Below, piece after piece: positions 1 through 5,192 of a stretch of DNA of 6,958 nt (positions within the stretch are counted from its first letter, which is position 1; the number at the start of each line of letters is the position of its first letter). Origin of the DNA: an uncultured bacterium. Its GTDB lineage: Bacteria > Actinomycetota > Coriobacteriia > Coriobacteriales > Coriobacteriaceae. Where the stretch lies: contig CAJMPF010000091.1 in assembly GCA_905215195.1 (NCBI GenBank), positions 1 through 6,958 of the forward strand, given 5' to 3'. The notes beneath the pieces are model-generated. The model did no database searches, was not told the origin of the DNA, and saw nothing but the letters and a program-made list of their open reading frames with translations. Both the position numbers and the translations under genes were made by a program.

Positions 1-1
1 G

Positions 2-310
2 GCGGCTCCTGTCGCCATGCCTGCCGCCGCACCGGAACCTGCCGCGCAGGCGCCTGCTGCCGCCCCGGAGCCTAAGGGCACCGAGGTGACCGCTCCCATG
101 GTCGGCGTTTTCTATGCTGCCCCGGCGCCGGGCGACGAGCCGTTTGTGCACGTGGGCTCCAAGGTCAAGGCCGGCGAGACCCTCTGCATCATCGAGGCCA
201 TGAAGGTTCTCAACGAGGTGACGGCCGAGACGGATGGCGAGGTGCTCGAGATCTGCGTGGCCGACGGCGACCTCGTGGAGTTTGGCAGCTGCCTCATGAG
301 AATCGGATAG
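2..310 (+). CDS. accB: Biotin carboxyl carrier protein of acetyl-CoA carboxylase (5'-truncated)
   Basis: This is the C-terminal part of the biotin carrier subunit of acetyl-CoA carboxylase. The frame is open from the first base of the window, so the true start lies upstream. The visible part starts with an Ala/Pro-rich flexible linker (roughly the first 27 residues), followed by a complete biotinyl/lipoyl domain. That domain shows the entry strand TAPMVGVFYAAPAPGD and the biotinylation motif EAMKVLNE; the acceptor Lys codon is at 203-205. It ends with VEFGSCLMRIG and a TAG stop at 308-310. In this family biotin ligase modifies the Lys, AccC carboxylates the biotin, and the arm swings to the AccDA carboxyltransferase. 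Those partners are encoded just downstream, which fits the call. An internal ATG at 17 falls in the linker and is unlikely to be the start. The biotin-domain assignment is very secure; the full length cannot be seen. Confidence 0.95.
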   Translation, partial: AAPVAMPAAAPEPAAQAPAAAPEPKGTEVTAPMVGVFYAAPAPGDEPFVHVGSKVKAGETLCIIEAMKVLNEVTAETDGEVLEICVADGDLVEFGSCLMRIG

Positions 311-315
311 GTGAT
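309..315 (+). promoter_or_regulatory. Ribosome binding site that decides the fabZ start
   Basis: AGGTGAT matches the 3' part of the consensus AAGGAGGTGAT and overlaps the accB stop codon (TAG, 308-310). Its AGG lies 8 nt before the ATG at 320. This favours ATG 320 over the GTG at 311, which would itself sit inside the binding site. The overlap suggests translational coupling of accB and fabZ. Confidence 0.7.
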
Positions 316-319
316 ATCC

Positions 320-742
320 ATGAACAAAGAAGAACTCAAGAAGCTGTTACCGCATCGCGAGCCGATGCTTTTGCTCGACGAGGCCGAGCTGGTGGGCGAT
401 GAGGCCCACGGCAAGATCACGATTACGGGCGACGAGTACTTTTTGCAGGGGCATTTTCCGGGAAACCCGGTTGTCCCCGGCGTGATTCAGTGCGAGATGC
501 TCGCCCAGAACTGCTGCGTGCTGCTGATGGGCGATGAGGAGGCGCGCGGCGCGACGCCGTTCTACACGAGTCTGGACAAGGTGCGCTTTAAGCGTCCGGT
601 GCGCCCGGGCGACACGGTTGATCTGGTGTGCTCCATCACGCGTGCGCGCGGGCCGTTCCGCTTTGCGACGGGTATTGCGAGCGTCAACGGTGAGGTTTGC
701 TGCCGCGCCGATATGTCTTTTGCACTCATGCACGAAAGTTAA
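320..742 (+). CDS. fabZ: 3-hydroxyacyl-[acyl-carrier-protein] dehydratase FabZ
   Basis: This cytosolic hot-dog-fold enzyme dehydrates (3R)-3-hydroxyacyl-ACP to trans-2-enoyl-ACP in the type II fatty acid elongation cycle. The 140-residue product starts with the family signature LLPHREPMLLLDE (residues 9-21). It carries the active-site segment GHFPGNPVVPGVIQCEMLAQ. The catalytic pair is His45 and Glu59, 14 residues apart as in E. coli FabZ (His54/Glu68). The segment YTSLDKVRFKRPVRPGD is also typical of FabZ, and the length is normal for the family. I chose ATG 320 because of the well-placed binding site at 309-315; GTG 311 would add three residues. FabA is less likely because the gene sits between accB and accC, the place fabZ holds in Lactobacillales-type fab operons. 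The stop TAA (740-742) overlaps the accC binding site. Confidence 0.95.
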   Translation: MNKEELKKLLPHREPMLLLDEAELVGDEAHGKITITGDEYFLQGHFPGNPVVPGVIQCEMLAQNCCVLLMGDEEARGATPFYTSLDKVRFKRPVRPGDTVDLVCSITRARGPFRFATGIASVNGEVCCRADMSFALMHES

Positions 743-748
743 GGAAGG
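741..748 (+). promoter_or_regulatory. Ribosome binding site of accC
   Basis: AAGGAAGG overlaps the last two bases of the fabZ stop codon and lies 4 nt before the ATG at 753. It fixes ATG 753 as the accC start. The same frame is open further upstream to 534, inside fabZ, but that stretch has no family similarity. Confidence 0.75.
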
Positions 749-752
749 CTTC

Positions 753-1970
753 ATGTTCGACAAAGTGCTCATCGCCAACCGCGGCGAAGTCGCGGTCCGT
801 GTTATCCGCGCGTGCCGCGATATGGGCATCAAAACCGTCGCCGTTTATTCCACGGCCGATGCGGACGCGCTGCACGTGCAGCTTGCCGACGAGGCATATT
901 GCATCGGCGGCCCGCGTCTTGCCGAGAGTTACCTCAACGACGACGCTGTGCTCACCTGTGCCGTGAAGTCGGGGGCAAAGGCAATTCATCCCGGCTATGG
1001 CTTTTTCTCCGAGAAGGCGAGCTTCGTACGCGACTGCGACAAGTATGGCCTAGCGTTTGTCGGTCCTTCGGCCGAGGTGATCGACAGCATGGGCGACAAG
1101 GACGCCGCACGTCGAACGGCTGCCGCGGCGGGCGTGCCCATCGTGCCGGGATGCGATTTGCTCAAAAGTCCCGAGGAGGCGACGGCCGAGGCCGAGCGCA
1201 TTGGCTGCCCCGTGCTTATTAAGGCGCGTGCAGGTGGCGGCGGTCGCGGTATTCGCAAGGTCGACCGCGTGGAAGACGCGGCAAAGGCCTTTATTGAAGC
1301 ACGTGCCGAGGGTGAGGCCGTTTTTGGCGACGGCGAGTGCTACATGGAGAAGTTCGTCGCGCCGGCGCATCACGTTGAGGTGCAGATTATGGCCGATAAG
1401 CAGGGCCATGTGTTTTCGCTCGGCGAGCGCGAGTGCTCGGTGCAGCGCCGCAACCAAAAGCTGATCGAGGAGAGTCCCGCGCCGTGCCTCGACGGACACG
1501 ACGACATCCGTGCTCGCATGCACAAGGCGGCGCGTGACCTGGCTCGTGCCGTTGGCTATGAGGGCGCCGGTACCATCGAGTTCCTGTATTCGGACGACGG
1601 CAATTTCTACTTTATGGAAATGAACACGCGCTTGCAGGTGGAGCATTCGGTTACGGAGTTTGTGACCGATACCGACTTGGGCGCGTGGCAGCCGGCCAGC
1701 CTCTGCCCTTTGAGCAGGAGGACATGCCGGTCCGCAACCACGCCATGGAGTGCCGCATCAATGCCGAGACGCCGGACTTTCTGCCGTCATGCGGAACGGT
1801 CACCGCGTTGCGTGTGCCGGGCGGTCCGCGCGTGCGCTGGGATTCCGCCATGTTTACCGGCGCGAACGTTCCGCCGTACTACGACTCCATGCTCGGCAAG
1901 CTCATCGTGTGTGCGCCCACGCGCGACGGTGCCATTCGCAAGATGCGCTCGGCCCTGGGCGAGCTTGTGA
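753..1970 (+). pseudogene. accC: Biotin carboxylase AccC, N-terminal part, frame lost after residue 309
   Basis: AccC carboxylates biotin on AccB, using ATP and bicarbonate. From ATG 753 the product matches the family over residues 1-309. It shows the start KVLIANRGEVAVRVIRA, HPGYGFFSE near 79-87, Lys116, Lys157 before the Gly-rich loop ARAGGGGRGIRK, and HHVEVQ at 206-211. Lys236, Glu276 and FMEMNTRLQVEH (287-298, with Glu289 and Arg293) follow. These correspond to the ATP, Mg and bicarbonate residues of E. coli AccC. After DTDL (codon ending at 1679) similarity stops abruptly. The same frame then reads 96 unrelated, Arg/Cys-rich residues to a stop at 1970. The true continuation is in another frame (next entry). 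The tail is therefore a frameshift product, not a domain. If the lesion is real, this protein lacks the C-terminal lobe and the Arg equivalent to E. coli Arg338, and should be inactive. If it is a sequencing error, the gene is 753-2083. Confidence 0.85.
1677..1684 (+). other. Frameshift site in accC (net loss of about 13 nt)
   Basis: The frame-one codons end with acc gac ttg (1671-1679), encoding T-D-L. The other frame begins family-like sequence with cgc gtg gca gcc (from 1682), encoding R-V-A-A. Only two bases, gg (1680-1681), lie between. E. coli AccC has five residues here (DL-IKEQL-RIAAG), or 15 nt, so about 13 nt are missing. This deletion alone accounts for the change of frame. The lost bases cannot be recovered from this window. 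Confidence 0.8.
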
Positions 1971-2083
1971 TCGAGGGCGTGAGCGAAAACAGCGAGCTTC
2001 AGCTCGACGTGCTGGCAAACGACGAGTTCTTGTCGGGCATGTATCACACCGATCTGATGGGGCATCTCTATGCTGATGAATAG
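1682..2083 (+). pseudogene. accC: Biotin carboxylase AccC, C-terminal part in shifted frame
   Basis: This is the second half of accC, one frame away from the first. It resumes with RVAAGQPLPFEQED, which aligns with the E. coli AccC segment RIAAGQPL. It continues through HAMECRINAETPDFLPS, the active-site strand VRWDS (Arg equivalent to E. coli Arg338), VPPYYDSMLGKLI, and the helices ending at MGHLYADE. The stop TAG is at 2081-2083. The segment forms the C-terminal lobe of biotin carboxylase. Adding it to the N-terminal part, with about five lost residues, gives roughly 447 residues against 449 in E. coli. A GTG at 1685 could be read as a start, but it is an ordinary in-family Val codon and I see no binding site before it, so separate translation is doubtful. 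The stop overlaps the start region of accDA (ATG 2070), as expected for coupled operon genes. Confidence 0.85.
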
Positions 2084-3794
2084 AAAAGCGAAGACGGTCA
2101 ACGTCCTCGAGGGGCCGATGACCGAGTCGTGCGCCGAGTTTCCCGCGCGCCACGTGTTTATCAAGTGCCCGGAGTGCCGTCGCGTGATCGATGAGGCACG
2201 CCTGCACGACAACCTCGAGGTCTGCCCTCGTTGCGGCAAACACTTTCGCGTGAGCGGTCGCGCGCGCATGCGCATGACGGTCGACGAGGGCACGTTTGAG
2301 GAATGGGATGCCAATCTGGCGTCGGAGGACTTCCTCTCGTTTCCCGGCTATGCCGACAAGCTTAAGAGCGTGAGCGAGCGTTCGGGCGAGCGCGATGCCG
2401 TTGTATGCGGCAGGGGCAAAATCTGCGGTTGCGATACGGCACTCTTCTTTATGGACGCCAACTTTATGATGGGCTCGATGGGTTCCGTGGTGGGCGAGAG
2501 GATCTGTCGCACATTTGAGCGTGCGACCGAGCTGGGATTGCCAGTTGTCGGCTTTACCGTTTCGGGCGGTGCTCGCATGCAAGAGGGTGTGACATCGCTT
2601 ATGCAGATGGCCAAGATTTCTGCGGCGGTTAGGCGCCATAGCGAGGCGGGCGGCCTGTATATCACGGTGCTCACCGACCCCACGACCGGAGGCGTAACCG
2701 CGAGCTTTGCCATGGAGGGCGACATTATCCTGGCCGAGCCCGATGCCCTGACGGCATTTGCCGGCCCGCGCGTGATCGAGCAGAACATGCACAAGCGCCT
2801 GCCCAAGGGATTCCAGCGCTCCGAGTTTTTGCTGGAGCACGGCTTTTGCGATGCCGTTGTTCCGCGTGGCGAGATTGCGCTCACGGTAGGCGAGCTGCTG
2901 GCGCTGCACGAAGGGCACGCACCCGGCCTGGGGGCACCGCACGAGATTGTGCATACGGGTCGCCGCGGCAAAAAGCTGGGACACTTGTTCAAGCGCTCGA
3001 CGGCACCAAAAACCGCGCTCGAGATTGTCAAGCAGACCCGCTCGGCAGATCGCGCCACGGCGGGCGAGATGATTTCGCTGGGCCTGGATGGGTTTGTGGA
3101 GCTGCACGGCGACCGTTACTTTGGCGACGACGCCGCTGTGGTGGCTGGCATTGGCTGGAAAGACGGACGCCCCGTAACGGTCATCGCCATCGAGCGCGGC
3201 ACCACGACCAAAGAGCGTATGCGCCGCAACTTTGGCATGGCACATCCCGAGGGTTATCGCAAAGCGCGTCGCCTTATGCGTCAGGCCGAAAAGTTTGGTC
3301 GACCGGTTCTGTGCCTGGTCGATACTTCGGGCGCGTTTTGCGGCATCGGTGCCGAGGAGCGTGGCCAGGGCGAGGCGATTGCCCAGAATCTCATGGAGAT
3401 GAGCGGCCTTAAGACGCCGATTGTCTCGGTGGTGACAGGCGAGGGCGGCTCCGGTGGCGCGCTGGCGCTGTCCGTGGCCGACCGCATCCTGATGCTCTCG
3501 AGCTCGGCCTATTCGGTCGTGAGCCCCGAGGCCTGTGCGTCGATCCTGTGGAAGGATACCGAGCGCGCGAATGAGGCCGCCGAGGCGCTGAAGCTCACGG
3601 CCCCCGATCTGTTGGCGCTCGGCATCATCGATGGCATTGTCGACGATAGGGGCCTGTCGCATGAGGAGATCGCCGGTGCCGTCATGTCCTCGGCATTTGA
3701 TGCCTTCGATACGCTTGGGCAGCTCGACGACGCGACCCTCACAAACCTCCGCTACGAAAAGTACCGCGCAATCGGTCACTACCGCACGATGTGA
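2070..3794 (+). CDS. accDA: Acetyl-CoA carboxylase carboxyltransferase, fused beta and alpha subunits (AccD-AccA)
   Basis: The 574-residue protein joins both carboxyltransferase subunits, which move CO2 from carboxybiotin on AccB to acetyl-CoA to give malonyl-CoA. Residues 1-285 are AccD. They carry a zinc ribbon (Cys33, Cys36, Cys52, Cys55), then FMMGSMGSVVGERI, SGGARMQEG (165-173), TDPTTGGVTASFAMEGD and AGPRVIEQ (231-238). Residues 310-574 are AccA, with HGDRYFGDD, TTKERMRRNFGM, PEGYRKARRLM (393-403), GAEERGQGEAIAQNLMEMS, GEGGSGGALALSVAD and SPEACASILWKD. Both crotonase-fold halves appear complete. The long N-terminal helical part of E. coli AccA is mostly absent and is replaced by a linker of about 25 residues. 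ATG 2070 overlaps the accC stop by 14 nt, with GGGG 7 nt upstream; ATG 2076 and ATG 2118 are alternatives. The AccA half reads closest, in my judgement, to Lactobacillales AccA. Confidence 0.95.
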   Translation: MLMNRKAKTVNVLEGPMTESCAEFPARHVFIKCPECRRVIDEARLHDNLEVCPRCGKHFRVSGRARMRMTVDEGTFEEWDANLASEDFLSFPGYADKLKSVSERSGERDAVVCGRGKICGCDTALFFMDANFMMGSMGSVVGERICRTFERATELGLPVVGFTVSGGARMQEGVTSLMQMAKISAAVRRHSEAGGLYITVLTDPTTGGVTASFAMEGDIILAEPDALTAFAGPRVIEQNMHKRLPKGFQRSEFLLEHGFCDAVVPRGEIALTVGELLALHEGHAPGLGAPHEIVHTGRRGKKLGHLFKRSTAPKTALEIVKQTRSADRATAGEMISLGLDGFVELHGDRYFGDDAAVVAGIGWKDGRPVTVIAIERGTTTKERMRRNFGMAHPEGYRKARRLMRQAEKFGRPVLCLVDTSGAFCGIGAEERGQGEAIAQNLMEMSGLKTPIVSVVTGEGGSGGALALSVADRILMLSSSAYSVVSPEACASILWKDTERANEAAEALKLTAPDLLALGIIDGIVDDRGLSHEEIAGAVMSSAFDAFDTLGQLDDATLTNLRYEKYRAIGHYRTM

Positions 3795-3819
3795 CAAAGG
3801 GACAGTCCACATGTCACAT
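3789..3819. repeat. 31-nt dyad element across the accDA stop codon
   Basis: ATGTGACA (3789-3796) and TGTCACAT (3812-3819) are perfect 8-bp inverted arms. Inside them GGAC (3800-3803) and GTCC (3805-3808) form a second 4-bp pair around the central A at 3804. Three mismatched positions per side separate the two pairings. The left arm contains the last codon and the stop of accDA. No T-run follows, so this is not a standard terminator. A related element lies at 5058-5080. Confidence 0.7.
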
Positions 3820-3821
3820 TG

Positions 3822-3828
3822 GGAAAGG
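3822..3828 (+). promoter_or_regulatory. Ribosome binding site supporting the EIIC start at 3835
   Basis: GGAAAGG ends 6 nt before ATG 3835. A competing site, AAAGGGA (3796-3802), lies 8 nt before ATG 3811, but both it and that ATG fall inside the dyad at 3789-3819 and could be hidden in a hairpin. I therefore prefer ATG 3835. Confidence 0.5.
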
Positions 3829-3834
3829 CGTTCC

Positions 3835-5049
3835 ATGCCTCAAGTTTCTAACACCTCGTTTACAACGACGGTTTCATCAAACGCCATGGCTGTGGTGGAC
3901 TATCTGTCCAAAAGCATGATGTCGGCGCTGCCGTTTATTGTCTGCGCGGCGTTGTTCCGCACCGTCGCCGTCATTATGGGCGAAGGCATGCTGGGCCTGT
4001 GGTCTGCCGATTCCGAAATCTATCGCCTGTTCTACAGTTGGCTCTATAACGCCGGCTACTACTTTTTGCCCGTTTATCTTGGTTGGGCGGCCGCCCGCCA
4101 GCTCGGTTGCTCGGAGCAGCTGGGCATGATGCTGGGCGGCGTATTGATTGCGCCCGATCTGCTTAAGCTCGTCGATGCCGTATCGACGACGGGGGCATCG
4201 ATGACTTCCGTGTATGGCCTGCTTCCCGCGCCGGTCAACGATTACACGACGACTGTTATTCCGGTTCTCATTTCGGTGCCCGTGCTATGGCGAGTGGAGT
4301 GTTTCTTTCAGCGCGTTATCCCTAAGGCCGTGGCGTTTTCGTTCGTTCCGTTTGCGACCATGCTTGTCATGGTTCCGGTTTCGCTGTGTATTACGGCGCC
4401 GGCGGGCAGCTATCTGGGCATGTTGTTGGGCCAGCTTATGTTTATGCTTGGCAATTCCGGTGGCATCGTGTCGCTGCTCACGCTCATGGGGCTTGCCGCG
4501 GGCTGGGAGTTCCTTAAGATCGCGGGCGTCAGCAACGTTGTCCTATCGCTCGCCTATGCACAGTTTATGAGTGTGGGAACGGATTCGTGCATTCTGATCG
4601 CCGCGACGATGGCAACGTTCGCCGTTTGGGGTATGCCCTTTGGCGCGTCGCTCCGCGTTGCGGATAAGGGCGAGAAGGGACTCATGCTGGGCTATTCGAT
4701 CTCGGGTGTTCTTGGCGGCGTAAGCGAGCCGGCGCTGTACGGTTGCGGCTTTAAATATGGCAGGTGCCTGACGTGCATGGCCATTGGCGGCGCCGTCGGA
4801 GGCCTTGTTGCGGCCGTGGGCCACGTTACGGCCTATACCATCGGCATGACGAATGTCCTCATGGTCATTGGCTTTGCCACGGGCGGCATTTCGAACCTTC
4901 TGTGGTGCTGCGTTGCCGGTGGCACGGCATTTGCGGTGTCTGCGGCGCTGAGCTACTGCTTTGGCGTGGTGCCGGCGAAGGGACAGACGACGGGGGACGG
5001 AGCCGATTCGCCCGAAACAGTGGCGAGCGCTGCTGAAGTAAGCGCATAA
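3835..5049 (+). CDS. PTS sugar transporter EIIC-type membrane protein, EIIC domain only
   Basis: This is a hydrophobic, multi-spanning protein of 404 residues (412 if it starts at ATG 3811). It resembles the EIIC channel domain of the glucose/beta-glucoside PTS group. Supporting segments are the first membrane helix around 29-48, DYTTTVIPVLISVPVLWRVE (136-155), the stretch FFQRVIPKAVAFSFVPFATM (157-176), and GGVSEPALYG (294-303), which matches the GITEPAIYG signature of BglP-like EIIC. Gly-rich helices follow (317-370), then a short, Ala/Thr/Ser-rich tail. No EIIB domain with its phosphorylated Cys and no EIIA domain with its His are present, and neither is encoded nearby. It must either use EIIA/EIIB proteins in trans or work without PTS phosphorylation. 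The substrate is unknown. The start is 40 nt after the accDA stop with no obvious promoter, so it is probably co-transcribed with the acc genes. Confidence 0.8.
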   Translation: MPQVSNTSFTTTVSSNAMAVVDYLSKSMMSALPFIVCAALFRTVAVIMGEGMLGLWSADSEIYRLFYSWLYNAGYYFLPVYLGWAAARQLGCSEQLGMMLGGVLIAPDLLKLVDAVSTTGASMTSVYGLLPAPVNDYTTTVIPVLISVPVLWRVECFFQRVIPKAVAFSFVPFATMLVMVPVSLCITAPAGSYLGMLLGQLMFMLGNSGGIVSLLTLMGLAAGWEFLKIAGVSNVVLSLAYAQFMSVGTDSCILIAATMATFAVWGMPFGASLRVADKGEKGLMLGYSISGVLGGVSEPALYGCGFKYGRCLTCMAIGGAVGGLVAAVGHVTAYTIGMTNVLMVIGFATGGISNLLWCCVAGGTAFAVSAALSYCFGVVPAKGQTTGDGADSPETVASAAEVSA

Positions 5050-5057
5050 ACCTGTGC

Positions 5058-5080
5058 GACAAAAGGACGATTCTTTTGTC
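5058..5080. repeat. Second GACAAAAG dyad element, after the EIIC gene
   Basis: GACAAAAG (5058-5065) and CTTTTGTC (5073-5080) are perfect 8-bp inverted arms around a 7-nt loop. The element starts 9 nt after the EIIC stop. Its left half, GACAAAAGGAC, is nearly the same as GACAAAGGGAC in the element at 3793-3803. The two therefore seem to be copies of one repeat family. A further half-copy, GACAAAG, is at 5130-5136. Confidence 0.65.
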
Positions 5081-5087
5081 ATGCTCC

Positions 5088-5119
5088 AAGGCCGTGGCCC
5101 GTGTGGGCGCGGCCTTTTT
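5088..5119 (+). terminator. Rho-independent terminator after the EIIC gene
   Basis: AAGGCCG (5088-5094) pairs with CGGCCTT (5110-5116). The stem continues with four more pairs (GCCC with GGGC) after a small bulge, leaving the loop GTGT. TTTTT (5115-5119) follows directly. The GC-rich stem and the T-run make this a good candidate for the end of the acc-EIIC transcription unit. Confidence 0.8.
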
Positions 5120-5151
5120 GTATCTGGGGGACAAAGTGGCTACACTACAAT
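5118..5151 (+). promoter_or_regulatory. Possible promoter for the CDF transporter gene
   Basis: TTGTAT (5118-5123) and TACACT (5141-5146) are 17 nt apart and could be weak -35 and -10 boxes; TACAAT (5146-5151) is an alternative -10 box without a good partner. The gene follows a terminator, so a promoter is expected in 5120-5190, but these matches are weak. No long leader or clear operator is visible in the 73 nt before the gene. Confidence 0.3.
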
Positions 5152-5192
5152 CCGTTTGAGCAATAGATATATAGGTAGTACCGTGGGGGCGG

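Noticed and set aside
534..752. In-frame upstream extension of accC into fabZ
   Set aside because: The added 73 residues are Arg-rich and unrelated to AccC; ATG 753 has a good binding site and gives the exact family N terminus.
1668..1690. Programmed ribosomal frameshift in accC
   Set aside because: No slippery heptamer or stimulatory structure is evident. A shift would still leave about five conserved residues missing, so a deletion explains the data better.
3790..3818. CRP-like operator (TGTGA ... TCACA)
   Set aside because: The half sites are 19 nt apart instead of 6 and lie at the accDA stop; they belong to the larger dyad.
1902..3836. A 644-codon open frame on the minus strand, antisense to accDA
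   Set aside because: It mirrors a conserved gene on the other strand, has no recognisable domain, and is His/Arg/Ala-rich as expected for a reverse read of GC-rich coding DNA. Length alone is not evidence in such a genome.
5120..5192. Manganese riboswitch (yybP-ykoY type) before the CDF gene
   Set aside because: The space after the terminator is only 73 nt and I could not find the conserved loop sequences or helices of that class.
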